NCBI GenBank assembly: GCA_031216915.1
Contig: CM062294.1
Span: 391,149,217-391,213,216, forward strand
Length of the DNA: 64,000 bases
DNA from: Pictodentalium vernedei
Taxonomy: Eukaryota; Mollusca; Scaphopoda; Dentaliida; Dentaliidae
Direction: 5' to 3'
A program made the translations under genes and the position numbers. Numbering within the stretch: position 1 is the first letter of the stretch; each line of letters starts with the position of its first letter. Of the stretch, positions 48,486 through 59,667 are shown piece after piece. A model generated the notes under the pieces. The model was not told where the DNA came from. It worked only from the letters and a program-made list of their open reading frames with translations, and ran no database searches.

Positions 48486-50570
48486 TCACCTCCTGTACCT
48501 GCGAGGCTTGCGGGAGGAGAAACTAGATCCTCCCCGACCTACACCTCGATCAGTCGACCTAGGGGCATCTGACCAGTTGTCTTGGCCAGCATTATGTCCC
48601 CTACCTGAGTTGCTACTCTGACGGACTCTGGAGTAAGATGTAGAGGCTTTCTTAGATCCTCTATAGGAACTTCCCTTGGACATACTCGCCCCAGAAGTCC
48701 CTGACTTACTCCTCTCTGCTGAGTTCGGTTTTTCGAAACAGACTTGAAGAGCAGAGAGTCCAAAGCTTTCTTGGTAATCTGATCGTAGATTAGTGAAAGC
48801 TTACCATCGAAGAGAAGTTCTCCTGAAACCGGAGCGACTCGAAGAGAGTTTTTCACCTTAGAATCCACCCTAGTGGATGAAGCCAGGGCAGCAGACCAAC
48901 TCCAAATTTGCCACTGAAAGGGCGGAGTTATACATGGAATGTGCGATTGCCCTCGAAAGAACTCTCAAGGAAGTTTTAACAACCTGGAATTCTTTACCAT
49001 CGAGACGTTGTGATAATGCTCTGGTAAGGTGATCTACGTATGATAAAGCATCTAAACTGGCTCTGTTAGACGAGATTGTCGTCTCCAACATACTGGAGAG
49101 AATCGACACAGACACCAGCATCTAAATGCAGAGGAACTCTCGGAACGCCCTGTCCTGCCATTTCAAATTTATTTCTACTGTTGATGAATGGCAGATGTAG
49201 AGCTTGGTGCAATAAGAAACTGGATCTGCCAGTCTTAGAGGCTAGCCTAAAAACAGCGTCATTCAGCAATTCAAACACCCGTGAGACATTTCTGGACTGG
49301 GCCAGGAAACTCAGGCGCGACGTCCTTTGTCCGGCCGAAGAAGTCAGTGTCCAGTGACGCTATCAGTCTCTTATCTGGTATCGCAGCTCTCTGGTCCAGA
49401 GGAACAACATCTGGAAGGTATTGCCGGATGAAATCTACGGCCACCTTATGTTCTGCTAGAAGGGAAAAATCCAGCTCTGCAGATTCCCTTTCACCATCCG
49501 ATTGAACCAAATGTGAATCTTGGTCATCCCTATCTGACATTGCAGGGGAGCGTACCGACCCAGCTTCCTCAGACAGTTCCCGATCTGAAAGAGTTTCCGA
49601 AGGTTGTTGGGATGGTGCGATGAGTTGAGCTATCTGCGATAGCAAGTCCGTCACAGAGGCCTGTGGAGCTGCGGTCTTACGATGTTTAGCCACTGGAAGC
49701 TCCTGGGACGGTGAATCTTGCATAATTCTTTTATGCGAACGTCCCGACTGGTAAGGCCCCGTGTCCTTCGCTACCGGATGGAGTGACCTGGTCGACGTGG
49801 AATCCTTGGTTGGCGAAGCAGGCTGGATATCTGAGGTCACGTAGCCAAGGTGCGGTCATGTGTGCTGGCATGTGGAAGAGGAAGTCAATAGACTAGCCGC
49901 CCCCGGCTGTCTATGCGACGGAGCATCCCGAGCAGGAGGAGTGGACGTATGCTCCGACTGACAAACGTTATATACGACATCTGGCCCCAGATGTTGTTGT
50001 AAGAGAGAGGGGCCTCTCTCGCTCGCGGTCCGGGTAGACCTGAACAAGCTAGCTACCGGACTAACTGGCTTCCTCTGATCCTTCCTCCAATCCGTCGTCG
50101 CCGGGTGTGTGTGATCCGAGATTATAGTGCTCGCAACACCCTTTCTCCTCTCCTGGACCGCAACGGATGAACCCAGCGATAGCTTCGCCGGGCGAGCTAG
50201 CTGGCGACAAGGTCATCAATCCTACTAAGGATCTAGGCACTTGTCGAATTTCTTCGAGCACTTTTGCTGCTGGCTCTTCATTTGACTGCGACGACGGCAG
50301 CACACTTCCTGAAGACATCATGGAAACATCACCCTGTTCTTGTTCCTCTGAAAAAGAGACTGAAAAACTAGAGTGACCCTGTGGTGAGAGGGCTGGCATG
50401 GACCTCTCACCACTAACAATATACCGTGACACACATCTCCAACATTTGTCATCCCAATTGGCACACACTGAGCAAGAATTAGTGCGAGTACACTGACTGC
50501 AGCAAATACAATGAGCAGGAGAATCAGAGGAAGACTTCCTTGATTTACAATTTGAACAATATTCTTTCAT
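48486..50570 (-). pseudogene. DIRS gag, copy 1, several frameshifts
   Basis: The N-terminus MKEYCSNCKSRK carries a cysteine cluster (CxxC, CICCSQC, CSVC, KCWRC) typical of DIRS gag. The middle contains LLSQIAQLIAPS, DFIRQYLPDV and VFELLNDAVFRLASKTGRSS. Then come SGELLFDGKLSLIYDQITKKAL and a basic, Arg/Gly/Ser-rich C-terminus (GRGHNAGQDNW, SSRKPRRYRR). Reading it requires frame changes near 50065, 49300, 49080, 48870 and 48640 and passing a TGA at 49856-49858. Structural, RNA-binding function is family knowledge. Confidence 0.8.
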
Positions 50571-51469
50571 ATTTTAAAAAATATTAAACAGCCGTAGTGC
50601 TCGCACTAACCCTTGAAAATACAAAGATACATAATAATAATATAATCCATTACAAAAATTTCGAAAAATAATTCAAAAGAAAAAAAATTTTCGAAAAAAT
50701 TTTGACATGAATCCAAGTTCCCAAAGGGAACAATGAGCCCAAATGGATCCCAAAAAAGCCTAAGTGTGGACAAAAATTTTAAAACATTTCTGAAAATTAA
50801 TGTTACGCTTGCCGTCAATATTAATGTATCTGGCTATATAATGAACCTTACAGAAGACAAGGAATCACTGACAGAAGTAACCATTGTCAACGTAAACAAA
50901 AGTCAATAAAAACCGGAAACAAGACTCCAGCCACTAAAAAACATGGCCAGAAATCAGTAACCAATTTAAAGCACTATCCGATGTAAAACAGAATCTTCCA
51001 GAGAAGAAGCTGCAGTACATCAGATGGTAGATGCATGACCAAAACGCATAAACACCCCTAGGGTGAGGACGTAACCATGGGGATAACAGAATAAACATTC
51101 AGTAACTATGCTAAAACTCCCAAGAAATTTCAATAAAAAAATTTCAAAAATTATACCTAAAGCATGGGAGATTAGCAAGGGGGGTATCAAGGAAAGGGAG
51201 AGAGGAAACACTGAACAAACAGTGGAGATTTCATAGCAAGAATGAAAACATCAGGCCCATGCCCCGAAATTAGGGAACATGAAATTATTTTACATAAAAA
51301 TTATAAGTTACAGCCCTGAACACATCCTTCCACTGTTTCTTCCTCTCATCCTCTTATTTCATCCTTGGATCCACCATTTCCTTCATGATTTTGTGTCTGG
51401 CATCATTTTAACTGAGATTATAAGCACAGATATCAGTGAGATGTTACTGATTGAAGGGCCAAACAAAGA
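50571..51469 (-). other. DIRS 5' untranslated region, copy 1
   Basis: No open frame of note between the gag start and the terminal repeat. AT-rich, with no other recognisable element. Confidence 0.5.
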
Positions 51470-51669
51470 ATGAAGATTTGGAGCCAATTTCGGTACTTCC
51501 TTGACACTGCGTATGCGCAGTGGGCAAAAGTATGGAGCACCATATAGGACATTGATTTTTTGGATTTTGATGCAAATTTTGGGGATTGGGGGGGCAAAAT
51601 TTGTGTTTGCCCCTGAATTTTTAAAAGTTAGCACCAGCTATGTCTGGGTCATTGGTACAGTATAAAAAT
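51470..51669. repeat. DIRS inverted terminal repeat with outer end, copy 1
   Basis: Contains CCAATTTCGGTACTTCC, ACTGCGTATGCGCAGT (a near-palindrome), and GGGGATTGGGGGGGCAAA, and ends with the 28 nt at 51642-51669 that exactly complement 61755-61782 of the second copy. Confidence 0.9.
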
Positions 51670-51959
51670 ATAACATCCCACAATTCGTCACTGCAGTCAC
51701 TAAGTTTCATTTGTTTTTGAATATTAATTAATGCAGCTGTTATGCCTTATGGATGTGGGCGCTTCGTACCCTGCATTTTGATCTCCTTGTGTGGTTCTTC
51801 TTACACATGACTAACATGAGCTATTGTATTTTAAGTGTTAATAGATATGCCCAGTGGCTTGTTTTTGTTAGTTATTAATATTCACTAAGTTGTCATTATT
51901 AATGTCTTAATGGATCAGTGTTGTGGGGGCTTATCTTTGTTTCTGTTTCTCCATCATGT
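51670..51959. other. No recognisable gene or element
   Basis: AT-rich intron between the DIRS end and a foldback element. Nothing supported. Confidence 0.4.
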
Positions 51960-51968
51960 GTATGCACA

Positions 51969-52830
51969 GGGAGGAGGACAACTCGGATCAAAGACCACTC
52001 GGCCCAAGACAACTAGGACCTGTTTCCAAGACAACTCGAACCTGTTTCCAAGACAACTCAGAGCTGTTTTAAAGACAACTCTGACCAGTTTTGAAGTCAA
52101 CTCAGACCAGTTGTTTTGAAGACAACTCAGACCCAGTTTTAAGACAACTCGGACCTACATCAAAGACAACTCGGACCAGTTGTTTTGAAGACAACTCGGA
52201 CCCAGTTTTAAGACAACTCTGACCCAGTTTTAAGACAATTCGGACCTGTTTGGAAGACAACTCGGACCTACATCAAAAACAAGTTGGGCCAATGTTGAAT
52301 ACAACTCTGACCAGTTTTGAAGACAACTCGGACCCAGTTTTATGACAACGCAGACCTGTTTGGAAGACAACTCGGACCTACATCAAAGACAAGTCGGACC
52401 AATGTTGAAGACAACTCTGACCAAAATCGTTAAAGAGTCATGGCAGATTATAATATTAACTGGCGAGTTGATGGGGGGAGGGGGGGGGGGGGCAAAACAA
52501 AGAGGCCTTTTTGGCCTGCCTCATAAGGAGAAGCCAGGTTTTGATGAGTGTCTTGATGTCACGTTGGGGGTGGGGGGTCACTGTTGTTCAAGCTGAGGTT
52601 GCAGTCGCTGGAGCTTAGCAGAAAACCTTGGAAAGAAAATGAAAATGCATGCCAAATGTGTAATCTAGGCGCACTGGAGTCCCTGGAACACTTTCTACCT
52701 GTCTTTGATGTTGGCCCAAGGTTTCTTCAAAATAGGTCTGAGTTGTCTTAAACTCTGGTCTGAGTTGTCTGCAAAACAGGTCTGGCTGGTCTTGAGCCGA
52801 GTGGTCTTTGGTCCGAGTTGTCTGTAATTC
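51969..52830. mobile_element. Foldback element with GACAACTCGGACC minisatellite arms
   Basis: The left arm (51969-52430) is a minisatellite of 23-35 bp units containing AGACAACTCGGACC. The right arm (about 52720-52830) is its reverse complement, matching closely over ACTCGGATCAAAGACCACTCGG. An exact 9-bp duplication GTATGCACA flanks the whole (51960-51968, 52831-52839). A 9-bp duplication with long repetitive arms fits Mutator-type foldback elements. The centre holds a poly-G run and no transposase. Confidence 0.8.
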
Positions 52831-52839
52831 GTATGCACA

Positions 52840-53149
52840 TATACCATAACTGCACCTCCTGTGATGAGGGGGCTACACCATTTTCGAGGGTTAAGAACTA
52901 GAGATATAAATATTATGTGTATCTGAATTTATTCTTAGTTCCTTTCTGGGATTATATGCATAAAAAAATTGAAGTGAAAAAAAAAATCAGTTTGAGATCG
53001 CTTATCATTTTTTAAACATGGTACTGAAAATGACAGGGACGTTTTACCCACTTCATCATTGCCATTGAACAGTCATTAATATTCAGAGTTCACAATGGCA
53101 AGTGTTCATGGAAACATTGATCACAAAATGATTTTGTGAGTATTTTTTT
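52840..53149. other. No recognisable gene or element
   Basis: AT-rich intron. Nothing supported. Confidence 0.4.
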
Positions 53150-53157
53150 ATTTCCAG

Positions 53158-53736
53158 TAGGGCTGCACGGTATTTCAATAAACCGATATATACCGGTATT
53201 CAAACCAATATCGATTGAATACCGGTGTAATTACAAAAATATCAAGTTATCGTCATTATTTATTTACCCACATTTTGATTTTCAAGATGTCTTGAGTTTT
53301 AACTGTAGCCCCGAATGAATGACATTATCCCTTTACCCAAGCAATCGTCCGCATGTGCCCGCATAATATACAAATTCAGCAGTTGAAAAAATAATTTTCA
53401 AAAATTTCAACAAAACTACATCATGTGACCCCCTCATTGGAACGAGCTCGCTGAGCTTGTTCCAATGAGAAGTCACATTATATAGTTTTGTAGAAATTTG
53501 TGGAAAAATCTGATAAACTAATATTTCAAACAATAAATTTTGATACCGTCTGTGTTGGGTAAAGGTTTTTCGAACCGCATCATCAAGGCATGTTGATTCA
53601 TTCCGACTGTGACGCCTCAAGTCTCGATTATGGTACTTTTGTTCAGATATCTGAACAGTTTTCGATATATCGATATACCATGGTATTTTTTTGAATCCCG
53701 ATACCGGTGTTCATTTTTGAATATCGTACAGCCCCG
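53158..53736. mobile_element. hAT-type MITE with internal palindrome (579 bp)
   Basis: Terminal repeats TAGGGCTGCACGGTAT and ATATCGTACAGCCCCG (12 of 16 agree) are flanked by an exact 8-bp duplication ATTTCCAG (53150-53157, 53737-53744). Subterminal ATACCGG-type motifs occur at both ends. The core, about 53412-53492, is a long palindrome built on CTCATTGGAACGAGCTC, the same motif as the hairpins at 3159-4060. Confidence 0.9.
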
Positions 53737-53744
53737 ATTTCCAG

Positions 53745-54768
53745 CACACATTGTCACCAACCTGAGACATTTAAGTTTCCCTTTTTGCATTGGTGTAAAG
53801 ATTCACGTTTTTGGGGGAGGGGGGGGGGGAAGAATGTGTATGGTCAATGTCACTCAGCTGGCCTTGTGAGCTCTCTGACTGACCACCTAACCCTATAACA
53901 AATCAACAACCGTCACGAATATTAAATGATCGACGGGCATAAAGACATTCCAAGGGGAAACACTCTGTACAAGCCAGAATGTTTGTGGGCGATTGCTGTA
54001 GTGAACAGAAATTCACAGAAAACCGTGAAGAAGGTTTTCCAGGAAAATCTTGGTCCGGTTTTTCGGTTTCCAGAAAAACACGGAACCGAAAACCGCCAGT
54101 CTCTAATCTTTGGTTGACTTTTGTTGTCCTTATGTCAACTGGGCTGGCAATTGCTCCTATTTAATTGGTTTTTAAACTGATTTTAGCCATAAACTGCAGA
54201 GCCGTAACTGAATATTAGTGTTTGGTCTCGGACATTGGTCATCGCTAATTTCCACATGTGCAGAGAAAAATTCCAAGGTACATGTAGCAATGCTCACCGT
54301 AGGTAAAAAAAAATTACAGACGGTGTAATTTTGCAAAATGCATCCCCCCCCCCCCCCTCCAAAAGAAAATGGTATTTAGGATAACCCGACAGAGCCAAAA
54401 AAATTATTCCGACCTTAAAAATTTTATCGCTCATTTAGATCACTGGAACCCTAAATTTCCATCCCACTTCAACTGTGAATTTGAAACCGGTTCTGGAGTT
54501 GAAGCTTTCAAAATTATGTGTAGAAATAATATATCGGACAGTATAAATGAAGAGCAAGTGGCAAATTCTAGTTCAGTAAAGGAAGCCGCATTTGATAAAC
54601 TGATGAACATTTTAAAATTCTTCACCACTGATGTTGACAAGTCATGATTATTATATCTGTTGATCCAAACTACGTTTTATCCATTACTTATCGAGATTTG
54701 TACACGGCGAAGCGTCAACAATCACTTCGATGTCGTCCACTTTATTGAAAGCCTTTATTGGCTATAAA
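53745..54768. other. Unassigned DNA with an inverted repeat and an open frame
   Basis: Contains a GGTTTTTCGGTTTCC/GGAACCGAAAACC inverted pair near 54057-54095 (perhaps one end of another hAT MITE) and poly-G and poly-C runs. An uninterrupted plus-strand frame at 54369-54647 (92 codons, starting MVFRITRQSQKNYSDLKN) resembles no family I know and has no splice or promoter support. Confidence 0.35.
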
Positions 54769-57700
54769 ATGAAAGTGTCAATGACACTGTAGCTTAACTT
54801 GTGTGTTGTGTTTGATGAAAAGGATAATGTTCAATGTTTATGAAAGGATTATGAAATAAGACAAGAATTGTGATAATTGGGAATATGTTCATTTCTGTTC
54901 CCTGTATGCTATGTTTATGATAAAAATAATATGAGGTGTACACTGTACTAAAGATCTGAGGGGTGGGTTAATATGACCTCACAGTTAATATATGTGGCCC
55001 TCACAGTTAACATATATCAACAAAATTACAATGAAATTATTCCAAAATGAGTCATCCTATCAAGTTACATTAAAATCCCTTCATAAATATGGCCTGTAGA
55101 CTGTGCTAAAGGTTTTCGGGCTTCGGGCCTCTGTAGCCGTCAGTTTCCCAATTGCGTCCAAAGGGGACGTTCTCATCTAGACATTATATGAAGTCAACCT
55201 ACCATGTTACAATGAATTCCCTCCATAAATACGACCTGTAGACTGTGCTAAAGGTTTTCGGGCTTCAGGCACCTGTAGACATCACAGTTGACCAACCACG
55301 ACCAAAAGGGGATGTCATCATCTAGGCATTATATGGAGTAAACCTAACAAGTTACAATGAAATCCTTCCATAAATATGACCTACAGACATGCTAAAGGTT
55401 TTTGGGCTCGGGCAGCCATCAAGGCTGAATGATCGTGATCAAAAGGGGACGTTCTCATCTGGACACCATTTGGAGTCATCCTACCAAGCTACAATAAAAT
55501 TCCTTCATAATTATGACCTGTAGACTGTTCTAAAGGTTTTCGGGCTCTGGGCCCCTGAAGCCATCACAGATGCCCACTCGTGTCCAAAAGGGGAATTCTC
55601 ATCTAGACATTATATGAAGTCAACCTACCAGGTTACAATGAAATCCCTTCATAAATATGACCTTAGACTGTGCTAAAGGTTTTCGGGCTTCGGGCTCGGG
55701 CAGCTATCATGTTTGAATGATCGCAACCAAAGGGGACAATCTCATCTGGGCATCATCTGGAGTGATCCTGCGAAGTTACAATGAAATCCCTTCATAAATA
55801 TGACCTGTAGACTGTGTTCAAGGTTTTCGGGCTTCGGGCACCTGTAGCCATCACAGTTGACCAATCACGACCAAAAGGGGATGTCATCATCTAGGCATTA
55901 TATGGAGTCAACCTAACAATGTTACAATGAAATCCTTCTATAAATATAACCTTTTGCCTATGCTAAAGGTTTTTGGGCTCGGGCACCCATCAAGGCTGAA
56001 TGATCACGGCCAAAATGGGACGTTCTCATCTTGACCTTATTTGGAGTCAACCTACCAAGTTACAATGAAATCCCTTCATAAATATGACCTGTAGACAGTG
56101 CTAAAGGTTTTTAGGCTTCGGGCACCTTTAGCCGTCAAAGTTGCCCAAACATGTCCAAAAGGGGACGTTCTCATCTAGGCATTATACGAAGTCAACCTAC
56201 CAAGTTACAATGAAATCCCTTCACAAATATGACTTGTAGACTGTGCTTAAGGTTTTCGGGCTTCGGGTTCGGGCGGCCATCATGGTTGAATAATCGCAAC
56301 CAAAGGGGACAATCTCATCTGGGCATCATCTGGAATGATCCTATGAAGTTACAATGAAATCCCTTCATAAATATGGCCTGTAGACTGTGCTCAAGGTTTT
56401 TGGGCTTCAGGCACTTGTAGCCAACACAGCTGACCAATTACGACCAAAAGGGGATGTCATCATCTAGGCATTATATGGAGTCAACCTAATAGGTTACAAT
56501 GAAATCCTTCCATAAATATGACCTTTTACCTATGCTAAAGGTTTTTGGGCTCGGGCACCCATCAAGGCTGAATGATCGTGATCAAAAGGGGACGTTCTCA
56601 TCTAGACATTATTTAGAGTCATCCTACCAAGTTACAATGAAATCCCCTCATAAATATGACCTGTAGACTGTGCTAAAGGTTTTCGTGCTTCGGGCACCTT
56701 TAGCCGTCACAGTTGCCCAATCATGTCCAAAAGGGGACGTTCTCATCTAGACATTATATGAAGTCAACCTACCAAGTTACAATGAAATCCCTCCATAAAT
56801 ACGACCTGTAGACTGTGCTAAAGGTTTTCGGGCTTCAGGCACCTGTAGACATCACAGTTGACCAACCACGACCAAAAGGGGATGTCATCATCTAGGCATT
56901 ATATGGAGTAAACCTAACAAGTTACAATGAAATTCTTCCATAAATATGACCTACAGACATGCTAAAGGTTTTTGGGCTCGGGCAGCCATCAAGGCTGAAT
57001 GATCGTGACCAAAAGGGGACGTTCTCATCTGGACACCATTTGGAGTCATCCTACCAAGCTACAATAAAATGCCTTCATAATTATGACCTTTAGACTGTTC
57101 TAAAGGTTTTCGGGCTTTGGGCCCCTGAAGCCATCACAGTTGCCCACTCGTGTCCAAAAGGGGACGTTCTCATCTAGATATTATATGAAGTCAACCTACC
57201 AAGTTACAATGAAATCCCTTCATAAATATGACCTTAGACTGTGCTAAAGGTTTTCGGGCTTCGAGCTCGGGCAGCCATCATGGTTGAATGATCGCAACCA
57301 AAGGGGACAATCTCATCTGGGCATCATCTGGAGTGATCCTGCGAAGTTACAATGAAATCCCTTCATAAATATGACCTGTAGACTGTGTTCAAGGTTTTCG
57401 GGCTTCGGGCACCTGTAGCCATCACAGTTGACCAATCACGACCAAAAGGGGATGTCATCATCTAGGCATTATATGGAGTCAACCTAACAATGTTACAATG
57501 AAATCCTTCTATAAATATAACCTTTTGCCTATGCTAAAGGTTTTTGGGCTCGGGCACCCATCAAGGCTGAATGATCACGGCCAAAATGGGACGTTCTCAT
57601 CTTGACCTTATTTGGAGTCAACCTACCAAGTTACAATGAAATCCCTTCATAAATATGACCTGTAGACAGTGCTAAAGGTTTTTGGGCTTCGGGCACCTTT

Positions 57701-59667
57701 AGCCGTCAAAGTTGCCCAAACATGTCCAAAAGGGGACGTTCTCATCTAGGCATTATATGAAGTCAACCTACCAAGTTACAATGAAATCCCTTCACAAATA
57801 TGACTTGTAGACTGTGCTTAAGGTTTTCGGGCTTCGGGTTCGGGCGGCCATCATGGTTGAATAATCGCAACCAAAGGGGACAATCTCAACTGGGCATCAT
57901 CTGGAATGATCCTATGAAGTTACAATGAAATCCCTTCATAAATATGGCCTGTATAGACTGTGCTCAAGGTTTTTGGGCTTCGGGCACTTGTAGCCAACAC
58001 AGCTGACCAATTACGACCAAAAGGGGATGTCATCATCTAGGCATTATATGGAGTCAACCTAATAGGTTACAATGAAATCCTTCCATAAATATGACCTTTT
58101 ACCTATGCTAAAGGTTTTTGGGCTCGGGCACCCATCGAGGCTGAATGATCGCGATCAAAAGGGGACGTTCTCATCTAGACATTATTTAGAGTCATCCTAC
58201 CAAGTTACAATGAAATCCCCTCATAAATATGACCTGTAGACTGTGCTAAAGGTTTTCGTGCTTCGGGCACCTTTAGCCGTCACAGTTGCCCAATCATGTC
58301 CAAAAGGGGACGTTCTCATCTAGACATTATATGAAGTTAACCTACCAAGTTACAATGAAATCCCTTCATAAATATGACCTGTAGACTGTGCTATAGGTTT
58401 TCGGGCTTCGGGCTCGGGCGGCCATCATGGGTGAATGATCGCACGTTCTCATCTAGACATTATATGAAGTTAACCTACCAAGTTACAATGAAATTACAAT
58501 GAAATCCCTTCATAAATATGACTTGTAGACTGTGCTTAAGGTTTTCGGGCTTTGGGCTTGGGCAGCCATCATGGGTGAATGATCGCAACCATAGGGGACA
58601 ATCTCATCTGAGCATCATCTGGAGTGATCCTAAGAAGTTACAATGAAATCCCTTCATAAATATGACCTGTAGACTGTGCTCAAGGTTTTCGGGCTTCGGG
58701 CACTTGTAGCCATCACAACTGACCAATCACGACCGAAAGGGGATGTCATCATCTAGGCATTATATGGAGTCAACCTAACAGGTTACAATGAAATCCTTCC
58801 ATAAATATGACCTTTTGCCTATGCTAAAGGTTTTTGGGCTCAGGCACCCATCAAGGCTGCATGATCGCGATCAAAATGGGACGTTCTCATCTAGACATTA
58901 TTTGGAGTCATCCTGCCAAGTTACAATGAAATCGTTTCATAAATATGACCTCTAGACTGTGCTAAAGGTTTTCGGGCTTCGGGCTCCTGTAGCCGTCACA
59001 GTTGCCCAATCACGTCCAAAGGGGGACTTTCTCATCTAGACATTGTATAAAGTCAACCCACCAAGTGACAATGAAATTCCTCAATAAATATGACCTGTAG
59101 ACTGTGCTAAAGGTTTTCGGGTTTTGGGCTCGGGCAGTCGTCATGGTTGGCAGATCATGCCCAAATGGGGAAAATCGCATCTAGACATCATAAGGAGTCA
59201 TCCTGTCAAGTTACAATGAAATCCCTCCACATTAAACATGACCTGCAGACTGTGCTAAAAGTTTTTGGGTTTCGGGCTTGGGCAGCCATCACGGTTGATA
59301 GATCCTGCCCAAAAGGGGACGTTCTCATCTAGGCACTATACAGAGGCATCCTACCAAGTTACAATGAAATTCCTTCATAAATACGACCTGTAGACTGTGC
59401 TAATGGTTTTTGGGTTTTGGGCTCAGGCAGCCATACCGGTTGCCCGATCGCGACCAAAAGGGGACGTTCTCATCTAGACATGACCCCAAACCTGCATATG
59501 AAATTTCGTGACGATCAGACAAGAACTGCAGGGTGTAGCCCGTGCTAAAGGAAAATGTGAACAGACATCACAGACTCACAGACTAACAGACTCACAGATG
59601 CACAGACTCACAGACTTCCGCACGCGTGATGGCAATAGCTTATCTTGACTATGTCAAGTTAAGCTAA
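54769..59667 (+). mobile_element. Family B2 element with about 143-bp array, complete (4.9 kb)
   Basis: 5' ATGAAAGTGTCAATGACACT, then TAGCTTAACTTG. 3' hairpin AGCTTATCTTGAC, TAT and GTCAAGTTAAGCT plus AA. Relative to other B copies the 5' motif has GCTTAACTTG instead of GCTCAACTTG, and the 3' end carries the matching CAAGTTAAGC. The tract before the hairpin is built of CAGACTCA repeats instead of GGACGG. Confidence 0.85.
55020..59480 (+). repeat. 143-bp tandem array with 1.57-kb higher-order repeat
   Basis: About 31 monomers with phrases GTTCTCATCTAGACATTATA, AGTTACAATGAAATCCCTTC and GACTGTGCTAAAGGTTTTCG; spacing alternates around 137-145 bp. A block of 11 monomers recurs with offset 1570-1573 bp (55166 with 56736; CCAACACAGC at 56421 with 57994), nearly identical between copies. 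Confidence 0.93.

Larger units (their letters stand above)
44389..51669 (-). mobile_element. DIRS retrotransposon copy 1, degraded (7.3 kb)
   Basis: Encodes gag, reverse transcriptase, RNase H and a tyrosine recombinase on the minus strand. The inverted terminal repeat at 51470-51560 is the reverse complement of 44389-44480 (for example AATCAATGTCCTATATGG and AGTGTCAAGGAAGTACCG). The internal complementary region at 44559-44638 contains GTCTGGGTCATTGGTA and its complement, as expected downstream of the recombinase gene. The outer end, GTCTGGGTCATTGGTACAGT and on to 51669, is present on the right. The equivalent outer 120-130 bp is missing on the left. Confidence 0.92.

Noticed and set aside
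48486..49840. Plus-strand frames in the 48.4-50.4 kb region
   Set aside because: They are antisense shadows of the DIRS gag on the minus strand.
44389..51669. LTR retrotransposon or endogenous retrovirus
   Set aside because: No protease or integrase and no direct LTRs; inverted ends, an internal complementary region and a tyrosine recombinase identify DIRS.
54369..54647. 92-codon frame as a real gene
   Set aside because: No recognisable domain, no splice or promoter signal, and flanked by poly-C; kept only as a note in the unassigned region.
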